From CBDBKE01 sp965218055 (lineage in GTDB: Bacteria > Acidobacteriota > Terriglobia > JAJPHL01 > JAPKYU01): a stretch of DNA of 64,000 bases. Shown here piece by piece: positions 25,679-34,097 of this stretch. A model generated the notes under the pieces. That model did not search any database. It was given only the letters and a program-made list of their open reading frames with translations, and was not told the origin of the DNA. The first letter of the stretch is position 1. Every line of letters starts with the position of its first letter. Location: contig CBDCKA010000001.1 of the NCBI GenBank assembly GCA_965218055.1, positions 992,001 through 1,056,000 on the forward strand, in the 5' to 3' direction. Both the position numbers and the translations under genes were made by a program.

Positions 25679-27547
25679 TTACTTTGCGCGGGAGAAGACC
25701 ACCATCTCCACTCCAAAGATGACGCTGCGGCCCGGCATGGGTATTCCGGCAATCTCTTCGTAGTCCGTATTGGTCAAGTTGCTGAGCTGCAAGAAGGGGC
25801 GGAACCGGCCGCCGGTTCTGGCCAGATACAGCTCCCACAGACCGTAGGGGTCGCGGGCGAACCGCTGTGTTGCGCCGACCCGAGTTCGAGCGAGCAGCCC
25901 GTGCGGCAGCAGCGCCCGCCAGGAAACCACTGCGGCCTGGGAAGGGTAGTTGAAGACATAGCGCGAGGGGAATCCGAGCAAGTCTGCCTGGGCACCATGC
26001 AGGGCCGAGTAGCGGAAATCAAGCCAGTGGGACTGAGCCACAACTGTGCTGACGGAGGCTTCCAGTCCGGTGAAGTGGAGACGCTGAAAATTGGTCGCCC
26101 GCCAGATGTCGTCGGGAGAGCGCCGCACCCAATCAATTCCGTCGCGTTCCCGCCGCTGAAACACCACCACCTCTCCCCGCAATCTCCTCCCGGCGTTCCA
26201 GTCCAGGCCTCCCTCATAACTCCAGGCTTTTTCCGGCCGCAAGTCGGGTGAGCCCTGATTGGCCGGATCGTGATAGTAGAGGTCGGTATAGGAGGGAAGG
26301 CGGAAAGCGCGGCTGACACTTCCCCGGAGCTTGAAGTGTGGCGAGAGCCAGACCCCAGCGCTGAAAGTGGGGCTGAACTGGCTGGCCAAAGAGGTGTAGA
26401 TCTCCTCCCTGACTCCCACCGTGAAGGAGAAGCGGCGCACTGCCCGGACATCCAGCGCCAAGTAACCGGCCCCGCGTGAGCGGGCATGCCGGCCCAGGTT
26501 ATTGCTATCAATCGAATCGCGATAGCCCTCCACCCCGTAGTGAAGCTTGATGTTCTGCCGGAGTGGCTCTTGTCGGCGCAGACTGACCTGAAAGCTCTCG
26601 GCCGCGTGGCGGTTGGTGAAAACTTGCGGGCGGTCCCGGAAAAGGACAAACAGGTCCGTGTGGCGGCGGAACGCGAACGACGCCTCCGTGCGGGGCCCGA
26701 ATTGCTGTCGCACGGCGGCGTACCAAGTCTTGGTGCGTTCCCAGGAGTTGAAATTTCCGTAGAACTGATCGGCGCCGAATGGGCGGTCATTGTGCGCCAG
26801 GGTCAGATCGGTTCCGCCCAGCCGGGACGAGAGGTGCGTGGTCGAACTGATCGAAAGGTTGCGGTAGTCCCGGTTAGGGCGGAACCCGGATGAAAAGTCG
26901 CGAGAGAAACTGATTTGCTCAGAGACGCGGCCCTTGACCAAGGCCAGCGTGCCGCGCTGCTGGTTCACCCCGAAGTTGCCCACCGCGGTGCGGAGGCGGA
27001 ACTCAGAAAATTCCGGCGTTTTGGTGATGATGTTCAACACCCCGCCGACCGCGTCCGAACCATAGAGCGTCGAGCCAGACCCGCGCAGGATCTCCAGGCG
27101 GCTGACCGCAGACAACGGCACCGGGATGTCCATGTTGTGATGTCCTGACTGTGCGTCGTTGATCCGCACCCCGTCCAGCAGAACCAGCGTTTGTCCGAAC
27201 GTTCCTCCGCGGATCGACAAGTCCGACTGCACCCCGTCCGGGGCGCGGCTGCGCAGATCCAGCGACGGATCCAGACGCAGCAGGTCCACCAGGGTATTGG
27301 TAACCAGCTCCTGTTCGCCGACCTCGAACACGCTCACCGACCGGTCCCGGTCTTCGAGTGGGATTGGCTCGTAGCTGCCGGTCACGATGACGGAGTCGTG
27401 CCGCGTGGGCCGCTCCTCCCTGTTTGTCGCCGGTTGGTCGTCTGGCGCCAGTTGGTTGTCTGAGGCCAGTTCGTCGTCCGACGCCAGACCAGGGGAGCAG
27501 AAAAGCAACAAGAGCAGAAACCACATCACCGCAAATAGTAAACGCAT
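25679..27547 (-). CDS. TonB-dependent outer-membrane receptor (BtuB/FepA type)
   Basis: 622 residues from ATG 27547. Signal peptide 1-22 (LLFAVMWFLLLLLFCSPGLA), then a short acidic tandem repeat (LASDDE, LASDNQ, LAPDDQ; residues 21-38). The plug domain follows (ELVTNTLVDLLRLDPSL ... LSIRGGTFGQTLVLLDGVRI ... LRGSGSTLYGSDAVGGVLNI), then the beta-barrel, ending in a short VEMVVFSRAK. The open frame upstream of 27547 is antisense to the next gene and is not used. Plug features are closest to cobalamin/siderophore receptors, but no cobalamin riboswitch precedes it. It is divergent from a Gfo/Idh oxidoreductase with a 120-bp shared promoter region. Substrate unknown. Confidence 0.9.
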   Translation of the reverse strand: MRLLFAVMWFLLLLLFCSPGLASDDELASDNQLAPDDQPATNREERPTRHDSVIVTGSYEPIPLEDRDRSVSVFEVGEQELVTNTLVDLLRLDPSLDLRSRAPDGVQSDLSIRGGTFGQTLVLLDGVRINDAQSGHHNMDIPVPLSAVSRLEILRGSGSTLYGSDAVGGVLNIITKTPEFSEFRLRTAVGNFGVNQQRGTLALVKGRVSEQISFSRDFSSGFRPNRDYRNLSISSTTHLSSRLGGTDLTLAHNDRPFGADQFYGNFNSWERTKTWYAAVRQQFGPRTEASFAFRRHTDLFVLFRDRPQVFTNRHAAESFQVSLRRQEPLRQNIKLHYGVEGYRDSIDSNNLGRHARSRGAGYLALDVRAVRRFSFTVGVREEIYTSLASQFSPTFSAGVWLSPHFKLRGSVSRAFRLPSYTDLYYHDPANQGSPDLRPEKAWSYEGGLDWNAGRRLRGEVVVFQRRERDGIDWVRRSPDDIWRATNFQRLHFTGLEASVSTVVAQSHWLDFRYSALHGAQADLLGFPSRYVFNYPSQAAVVSWRALLPHGLLARTRVGATQRFARDPYGLWELYLARTGGRFRPFLQLSNLTNTDYEEIAGIPMPGRSVIFGVEMVVFSRAK

Positions 27548-27667
27548 TCGAGCCCTCTCACGTGCGAATTCTTTGACACTCGATCGCGCGGACAGGCTTT
27601 GACTAGGATGCGGCGGTGTGAGAATCTGTGAAACGCTGGGCTGACGGCTCCGTGGAAGGAGGTTCGT

Positions 27668-28975
27668 ATGAAGCTTCGCGGGATGTCTCGCCGGGAATTC
27701 TTGCAAAGTAGCGCCCTCTATGGGAGCACGGCGGCGTTGGGCGCTGTTCCCGCTAGGGGGAGTATTTTGGGGGCCAATGACCGCATCCATCTTGGTTTGA
27801 TTGGAGCGGGAACCATGGGCTCGAACCACGTGAAGCGACTCACAGGATGCTCCCAGCAAGACAACATTCGGCTGGCCGCTGTCAGCGATGTCTATCAAAA
27901 GCGGCTGTCGCGAGCCGCGGATGCCTGTCAGGGAGACGGCTATCTGGACTACCGGGCGCTGCTCGACCGGAACGACATCGACGCCGTGGTCGTCGCCACC
28001 CCTGAGCATTGGCACGCCAAAATGAGTATCGATGCAATGGAGGCGGGCAAGCACGTGTATGTCGAGAAGCCCATGACACGGACCACAGAGCAGGCACTCC
28101 AGCTAAGGAACGCGGTGAGGCGTCTGGGGAAAGTGCTGCAAGTCGGTACGCAGCACACGGCAAAGGACGCAGTCTGGAAGGCGCGCGAAGCGATCCAGGC
28201 CGGGCGGATTGGGAAAGTCACCTGGGCTCAGGGCAGCTGGAGCCACAATTTCCGCGAGGACAAATTCAACGCCGCACCCTTCAGCATTGAGCCTTCCGCC
28301 AGCCCGCAGGCGACCGGGGAAAACTACATCGATTGGGACATGTGGCTCGGGTGGAAGTTTGGTCTGGCTCCCCAGATCCCCTTCGATCCTGATCATTTTT
28401 TCCGGTTTCGCAAGTACTGGGCGTACAGTGGCGGGCTCGCTACCGACTTGCTCTACCACAAGCTGGCCCCGTTGCTGGTGGCCATTGCTGGCCCGAATGG
28501 AGAGTACCCCTCGCGAGTCAATGCCTGCGGTGGGTTATACGTCGCCAAGGACGGCCGCGACATCCCCGACACGTTTCTCATGACGCTCGACTACCCCAGC
28601 GAATACAGCATTTTCCTGGCCACCACCTCCACCAACGATACCCAGCTGCCAGACCGCATTTACGGGAATCACGGCACCTTGGATTTCACAGGAACGCATC
28701 GGACGGAGCGTCGGGATGTTGTGTTGCAGGCGAACGGAGAATTTGCTAAGGAGTTTCGCAAGCGCAACGATGGGTACGGGCAGGTCCGGTTGGCAGGCGA
28801 AGAGCGGCGGGACATGATGGGCAATTTCATCGACGTGATCCGAGGCCAGGGACAGATTTACGCGAACGCGGAGTTGGGAGCTGCTACGATGGTGGCGATC
28901 AAGTTAGGGGTGGAGGCGTACCGCCACAGCAAAACGATGCTCTGGGACACCGCCAAAGAAAAGGAGATCGCCTAG
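27668..28975 (+). CDS. Gfo/Idh/MocA family oxidoreductase, Tat exported
   Basis: 435 residues. Twin-arginine signal MSRREFLQSSALYG (6-19), NAD(P)-binding Rossmann start IHLGLIGAGTMGSNHVKR, the VVVATPEHWHAKM segment, and the family's EKPMTRTTEQA. The C-terminal Gfo/Idh-C domain starts with YIDWDMWLGW and PFDPDHFFRFRKYW, features of the exported acidobacterial/planctomycetal subgroup thought to act on sugars. Excellent Shine-Dalgarno GGAAGGAGG before ATG 27668. Divergent from the TonB receptor, so the two may serve uptake and periplasmic processing of one substrate; this is inference. Confidence 0.9.
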   Translation: MKLRGMSRREFLQSSALYGSTAALGAVPARGSILGANDRIHLGLIGAGTMGSNHVKRLTGCSQQDNIRLAAVSDVYQKRLSRAADACQGDGYLDYRALLDRNDIDAVVVATPEHWHAKMSIDAMEAGKHVYVEKPMTRTTEQALQLRNAVRRLGKVLQVGTQHTAKDAVWKAREAIQAGRIGKVTWAQGSWSHNFREDKFNAAPFSIEPSASPQATGENYIDWDMWLGWKFGLAPQIPFDPDHFFRFRKYWAYSGGLATDLLYHKLAPLLVAIAGPNGEYPSRVNACGGLYVAKDGRDIPDTFLMTLDYPSEYSIFLATTSTNDTQLPDRIYGNHGTLDFTGTHRTERRDVVLQANGEFAKEFRKRNDGYGQVRLAGEERRDMMGNFIDVIRGQGQIYANAELGAATMVAIKLGVEAYRHSKTMLWDTAKEKEIA

Positions 28976-29246
28976 CCCGGTGTGACGCCTCTTATCTCAA
29001 GGATTTTGCCGGAGGTTAAAGCCTCAAACGTCGCAGGGATAAAGCGTCCCCACCTGCCTTGGCAACGTTGATCCCAGCCAGGGGACTTTTCAGATTCTTT
29101 TCCATGGCCTGTCGAAGGCGCACACCGAGTGGCGAGGTTGGCTGCCCGTCAGGCAGGGACGAACTCCGTCACGTTTGAACAGACACTTGCGCGCCATTTT
29201 CCTGCCCGTGCTGGCCACCTCTGGTGAACGTTCCGTCGGAAAACCC
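28976..29246. other. Intergenic region before the second TonB receptor
   Basis: No gene seen. TTG 29175 opens the receptor frame early, but those codons do not add a signal. No riboswitch consensus is visible. Confidence 0.35.
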
Positions 29247-31595
29247 ATGCGGAGAGAGCGACTTCATGCTCGGTCCCTCTCCTGGGGATTGTGGATGCTA
29301 ATTCTTGTGGGAGCTCTTGTGGGAACTGCAAAAACCGGAGTTGCGGCTCCAACGCGGGGCAAGATTGAGGGATGGATTGCTACGCCGGACGGCCATCGAG
29401 TCGCCGACGCGCGCGCAACCATTGTGAGAGGAAAAGGTGTGAGAGGAAAAGGCGGCCTCGAGCAAATGACTCGTTCCGATGCCGATGGCAGGTACCGTTT
29501 TCGAGACCTTGAGGCCGGGACTTATGAGATCCGCGCGGCGCGCCAGGGGTTTGAACGACTGAAGCAGCTCGTCGAGGTCAAGGAAGGAGAAACGGTTTCG
29601 CTAAATTTAACGCTGATCCTGGCCCCCGTGACAGCGAGGATCACCGTGACGGCAACCAGGACAGAGCAGAAGTTGGGAGATGTACCGGCTCATGTTTCAC
29701 TGCTAACCGCTGACGATATCAAGCGATCACCCGCCCTGACTATTGACGACTTCCTGAAGCAAGTCCCCGGTTTCAGCCTCTTCCGGCGGACGAGCAGCCT
29801 CGTGTCACATCCGACCACCGAAGGGGTTTCGCTCCGGGGAATCGGAGCCAGCGGAGCGAGCCGCACCTTGGTTTCGCTCGACGGTGTGCCTCTGAACGAT
29901 CACTTCGGCAACTGGGTTTACTGGAGCAAGATTCCGCAATCGCAGATCGAAACCATTGAGATCGCCCCCGGAAGCATCTCCAGTCTCTATGGAAGCTCGG
30001 CAATAGCAGGCGTGATTCATGTCAAAACCCGGAGGCCGGAGCCGAGGACAATGGTCATCACCGGAAAAGCCGGAATGCGGGGGACAGGACACCTGGACTT
30101 CTTCGGGAGCCATAAGGTCGGCCCCTTTGGTCTCGGGGTCGGTGGCAGCTTGTTTCGCACCGGCGGTTACAAGCTTGTCCGGGAAGAAGAGCGAGGTCCG
30201 GTGGATAGCAATGCCACCTCGAGACACGAAACACTCAACTGGAGACTTGATTATTCGCCTACCTCCAAAACCACGTGGTTTCACAACGGCCGGTTCTTCG
30301 ACGAGGATCGAGGCAACGGGACACCCTTGCAAGTCAACTCCACTCGCGAGACCTACCTCGGAGGGGGACTGCGGGCGGGAACTTCGGAGGGAGGTGAACT
30401 GCAAACGAACGTCTTTTCGCACTTTCAGACCTTCAAGAGCAGCTTCAGCCGCGTGGCACCCGGCCGCGCTACCGAAACGCTCGCTTTGCTCCAGGAGGTC
30501 CCCTCGAACAATATTGGAGTGAATACTCTGTGGACGCGGCGGTTGGGCGGGAGCCACCAGCTGGCCCTCGGCGCCGACTTGCGGCGGGCCAAGGCCAACA
30601 ACCTGGAAGAGGTCTTCCTTTCCTCTGGGTTCAACATCCGTGATCGCTTCATCGTGGGTAAACAGCTCTATACGGGTTTCTTCATCCAGGACCTCGTCAA
30701 GCCAAGCTCGAGGCTGGTGTTCGTTTTCAGCGCGAGGGTGGACTACTGGAGGAACTTCGGTGCCTCAAGCGAGCAAATCCTGAATACTACCGAGGAAACA
30801 ACTCTGACTCGCTTTCCCGATACTTCCACGACGACGGTGAGTCCGCGCGCGGCGATGCTGTTTCGCCTCACAGATCATTTCTCCCTACGAGGCGCGTTCT
30901 ACCAGGGATTCCGCGCGCCAACGCTGAACGAGTTGTACCGTCCGTTCCGTGTGGGCAACGTGCAGACGAACGCAAATGCGAACCTTGGGGCGGAACGGTT
31001 GACCGGCGTCGAAGTGGGTTTCAATCATTCTTTAGGTAGACGCTTCTTCTGGCGCGCGACGGGTTTTTGGAACAGAGTAAAGGATCCCATCTCCAACGTG
31101 ACCCTTTCCGCGACGCCGGCGCTTATCCTCCGGCAGCGGCAAAATCTGGGTCGACTGCGCGTGCAAGGGATCGATGCCGAAATCGAATATCGAATCAACA
31201 CGCAATGGGGCATTCGGACCCGGTATCTTCTCAACAAAGCCACGGTCAGCGATTTTCCGGCCAATCGGGAAATTGAAGGAAAGTTCATCCCTCAGGTTCC
31301 CAAGCATCGAGCAAGCCTGAGCCTCAACTATTTCAATCGGAAGCGGTTCAACGTAAGCGTTCATGGCCGCTTTGAGAGCTCGCGGTTTGACGATGACCTC
31401 AATCGGTTCAAGCTGGGGGGCTTCTTTGTCGCTGGCCTGGCAGCCTCTAAGCCTTTGCGAGGTCCATGGGAGGTCTTTGTAGCGGTGGAAAATCTTTTCA
31501 ACCGCCGATATGCAGTGCGAGCAACTCCCGTCGCTCTGCTCGGGACACCGATCATCGTCAGTGCCGGCGTCAGATTCCACCTGTCCCCATTCTAA
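29247..31595 (+). CDS. TonB-dependent receptor with N-terminal carboxypeptidase-regulatory-like domain
   Basis: 782 residues from ATG 29247. Signal peptide 1-34 (basic start then LWMLILVGALVGT); carboxypeptidase-regulatory/Cna-B-like beta domain about 37-125 (KIEGWIATPDGHRVADARAT ... GRYRFRDLEAGTYEIRA); plug domain (SLLTADDIKRSPALTIDDFL ... VSLRGIGASGASRTLVSLDG ... GSISSLYGSSAIAGVIHVKT); 22-strand-type barrel ending VSAGVRFHLSPF, with a C-terminal Phe as outer-membrane proteins prefer. A small in-frame duplication (VRGKGVRGKG) lies in the regulatory domain. This two-domain form is common in Acidobacteria and Bacteroidetes for glycans or siderophores. Substrate unknown. Confidence 0.9.
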   Translation: MRRERLHARSLSWGLWMLILVGALVGTAKTGVAAPTRGKIEGWIATPDGHRVADARATIVRGKGVRGKGGLEQMTRSDADGRYRFRDLEAGTYEIRAARQGFERLKQLVEVKEGETVSLNLTLILAPVTARITVTATRTEQKLGDVPAHVSLLTADDIKRSPALTIDDFLKQVPGFSLFRRTSSLVSHPTTEGVSLRGIGASGASRTLVSLDGVPLNDHFGNWVYWSKIPQSQIETIEIAPGSISSLYGSSAIAGVIHVKTRRPEPRTMVITGKAGMRGTGHLDFFGSHKVGPFGLGVGGSLFRTGGYKLVREEERGPVDSNATSRHETLNWRLDYSPTSKTTWFHNGRFFDEDRGNGTPLQVNSTRETYLGGGLRAGTSEGGELQTNVFSHFQTFKSSFSRVAPGRATETLALLQEVPSNNIGVNTLWTRRLGGSHQLALGADLRRAKANNLEEVFLSSGFNIRDRFIVGKQLYTGFFIQDLVKPSSRLVFVFSARVDYWRNFGASSEQILNTTEETTLTRFPDTSTTTVSPRAAMLFRLTDHFSLRGAFYQGFRAPTLNELYRPFRVGNVQTNANANLGAERLTGVEVGFNHSLGRRFFWRATGFWNRVKDPISNVTLSATPALILRQRQNLGRLRVQGIDAEIEYRINTQWGIRTRYLLNKATVSDFPANREIEGKFIPQVPKHRASLSLNYFNRKRFNVSVHGRFESSRFDDDLNRFKLGGFFVAGLAASKPLRGPWEVFVAVENLFNRRYAVRATPVALLGTPIIVSAGVRFHLSPF

Positions 31596-31684
31596 GACCC
31601 CATGCTAAGAATAGGTGGACGGACGGCAGAAAAGCCCGCAACTCCGTTCCGCCGCGCCGGCCAGCCCCCCGGCTACGACTGTCG

Positions 31685-32065
31685 TTAGACAACATCGTAG
31701 ACGGAAGTCCCGCCGGCAGCCCGTAGCGTTTTCTCAATCGAGGGCCATACCCGTTGATGATCCGCTGTGGCCACCCATGCTTGCCGCTGGGCTTCGGTTT
31801 GAAAGCTGATGATCAAACGGTAGTTCGTCGGCGTCTGCCCCGCAAGAACCGATTGCAACTTCAACAGGTTCACCTCAACAAATCCTGGTTGCCTGCTGAT
31901 TGCCGGCTTGAAGAGCTTTCGGAAATTCGAGATCAACTCCTTCTCCCGAGCCGGGTCGACATCAAGCTCTACGTGGAGTTGAATGGCTTTGCTTGCCTCC
32001 CCCGCGTTTGCAGATTGCGCAATCACCGCAAGAGCGAGGAAGCTCAAACAGTTTCTCCGATTCAT
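31685..32065 (-). CDS. Exported protein with antibiotic-biosynthesis-monooxygenase (ABM)-like domain
   Basis: 126 residues from ATG 32065 (signal MNRRNCLSFLALAVIAQSANA); ATG 32092 would precede it without improving it. The rest fits a single dimeric alpha-beta-barrel ABM/DUF-type domain: IQLHVELDVDPAREKELISN, then QPGFVEVNLLKLQ, then YRLIISFQTEAQRQAWVAT and HQRVWPSIEKTL. ABM folds are used for haem degradation, quinone oxidation or as stress domains. An exported copy is typical in acidobacterial genomes but has no known role. It is convergent with the upstream TonB receptor. Confidence 0.65.
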   Translation of the reverse strand: MNRRNCLSFLALAVIAQSANAGEASKAIQLHVELDVDPAREKELISNFRKLFKPAISRQPGFVEVNLLKLQSVLAGQTPTNYRLIISFQTEAQRQAWVATADHQRVWPSIEKTLRAAGGTSVYDVV

Positions 32066-32306
32066 GAAGGGTCCTCCTGAATAGTTTGTCAAAACGTTTT
32101 AAGGAGCGGCCTCCGATAAGCCATCCTGGCAGGAACTCTGATGTTGATCGCCTGCCAACGCGAGTGTACACAGCAGCTGGTCGAACCACAATGATTTCCC
32201 CGTTTCAGACGCTGCGCAGGTTGGAGTTCCACTTATTCCTATGTGGATTAGAATAGAGGCTTCGCCGCGAATCCATGGCGTGGACATCTTCTTATAGGGG
32301 TATTCG

Positions 32307-33662
32307 ATGAGACGAGTTGCTGTGATCCCGCTATTTGCTCTGCTTTCCGGACTGGCAATGGCCTGGTGGCCCGGTGCTACCACGGAGGCGGAACGCTTCT
32401 GGCCGCAGTGGCGGGGGCCACACGCCACCGGAGTGGCGCCGTTCGGTGATCCGCCTGCCGAATGGAGCGAAGACCGAAACGTGAAGTGGAAGGTCGCAAT
32501 TCCCGGCAAGGGTTCTTCCTCGCCCATCGTTTGGGGCAATCGGGTTTTCTTGACCACGGCCATCCCGACGGGGAAAAAGGCCAAGCCGCCGAGCAAAAAA
32601 CCCCCTTCCTCCCAGGGCGGCCGGAGGCACCACTTCCGTATGCCCGGCATTGACCCGACCGAAGTGCTGCGATTTGCAATCTTCGCCGTCGACCGGGAGA
32701 GCGGCAAGGTTCTCTGGCAGCGGACCCTGCGCGAGGAGCTTCCCCACGAGGGCACGCATCCTACGGGAACCTGGGCCTCGAACTCGCCCGTGACCGACGG
32801 CGAGCGCGTTTACGCCTACTTCGGCTCCCGAGGCCTTTATTGCCTGGACTGGGAGGGCAACCCGATCTGGGAAAAAGACCTGGGCGACATGACCATCAAG
32901 CTTGGCTTCGGCGAAGGCAGTTCCCCTTTCCTCTACGGCGATAAAATTGTTCTGACCTGAGATCATGAAGGGCCGTCCTTCACCATTGCCCTAGACAAGA
33001 AGACGGGCAAGGAACTGTGGAGAGCCAGCCGGGAGGAAATAACGTCGTGGGCCAGCCCCGTTGTGGTGGAGCACGCAGGGAAGCCGCAGGTCGTCACCAG
33101 CGCCACAAACCGCGTGCGCAGCTATGACCTGGCGACGGGGAAGTTACTTTGGGAGACAACGGGGATGACGAGGAACGCCATCCCCTCCCCAGTGGCCTCC
33201 GGCGGCATGGTCTTCGTCACCAGCGGCTTCCGAGGGAACGCGCTGCTTGCCATTCGCCTGGACGGCGCGGCCGGAGACATCACCAATTCAAAGAGCATCG
33301 CCTGGAAGCTGGACCGGGACACACCCTACGCCCCCTCCCCGCTTCTCTACAAGGATACGCTCTATTTGCTGAAGCGGAATTCCGGGATTCTTTCCTGCTT
33401 CAACGCTCGCACGGGACAGGAATACTATCGCCAGAAGCGGCTGGAAGGGATCGGGGATGTTTATTCTTCGCCGGTCGGCGCCGGCGGGCGCGTGTACGTG
33501 ACCGACCGGGAGGGTACCACCGTCATCCTCAAGCGCGGCCCCGAGTTCAAGGTCCTCAGCACGAACCGGCTCGATGATGGCTTCGACGCCTCTCCTGCTG
33601 TCGTGGATAAGGAAATCTACCTCCGCGGCCGCCGGTACCTCTATCGCATCTCAGCGAACTAA
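32307..33662 (+). pseudogene. PQQ-type beta-propeller (quinoprotein-like) gene broken by one TGA
   Basis: Exported eight-bladed-type propeller: signal MRRVAVIPLFALLSGLAMA, start of the propeller RFWPQWRGPHATGVAPFGDP, blades WASNSPVTDGERVYAYFGSR, WASPVVVEHAGKPQVVTSAT, NAIPSPVASGGMVFVTSGFR, ending YLYRISAN. The frame is continuous over 451 codons except for TGA at 32958-32960, in GDKIVLT(stop)DHEGPSF, where this family normally has Trp (TGG). One base change would restore the gene. No alternative start follows quickly, so only a truncated protein would be made. Many neighbouring genes use TGA as their proper stop, so this is not a genome-wide recoding. Confidence 0.82.
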
Positions 33663-33716
33663 TAAGATGTCGCAAGTTGTGGATATTGATCCCGGCGGGG
33701 TCGAGGGGCAGGCAAG

Positions 33717-34097
33717 ATGAACGAGGAAACAAAGGGGCCCGAGCCACCCGCTTCTGAAAAGCCTCCGCTTCGAGAAGAGGAATTGGCGCAGATTCTTGAA
33801 GCGCATCGGAAGTGGGTAGAATCCAAGGAGAAGGAAGGGAAAAGGGCCGACCTCCGCCGCGCAAACCTCCAGGGGGCCAAGCTCTACGGCGCCAACCTCC
33901 AGGAGGCCGATCTCAGCCGCGCCAACCTCCAGGGGGCAATACTCTTCGACGCCCGACTCAGGGGAACCAACTTGAGGTATGCCAGGGGACTTACACAGGA
34001 GCAGCTTGACTCGGCATGCGGGGATGCAGAAACCAAGCTGCCTCCTGGCATGAAGATCAGGACGTGCACGGAGGAACCACCGGAGGCAAGAGACTGA
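33717..34097 (+). CDS. Small pentapeptide-repeat protein
   Basis: 126 residues: a charged helical N-terminus (PPLREEELAQILEAHRKWVE) and about nine A(D/N)LxX pentapeptides (ADLRRANLQGAKLYGANLQE ... ADLSRANLQGAILFDARLRG) forming a short right-handed beta-helix, then LTQEQLDSACGDAETKLPPG, a C-terminal cap common to this group. No signal peptide. Its last codons overlap the upstream-open frame of malQ, so it probably heads that operon. Function unknown; pentapeptide proteins often bind proteins or mimic DNA. Confidence 0.8.
   Translation: MNEETKGPEPPASEKPPLREEELAQILEAHRKWVESKEKEGKRADLRRANLQGAKLYGANLQEADLSRANLQGAILFDARLRGTNLRYARGLTQEQLDSACGDAETKLPPGMKIRTCTEEPPEARD

Noticed and set aside
27548..28054. 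N-terminal extension of the TonB receptor frame
   Set aside because: Antisense to the oxidoreductase gene, and the signal peptide starts at 27547.
28976..29246. Cobalamin riboswitch ahead of a TonB receptor
   Set aside because: Looked for because of the receptor type; the B12-box consensus is not present here or upstream of 27547.
32958..32960. Genome-wide TGA recoding or selenocysteine
   Set aside because: Several intact genes end properly in TGA (for example 8728, 42480), and no SECIS-like context or Sec family is involved; a point mutation explains it better.
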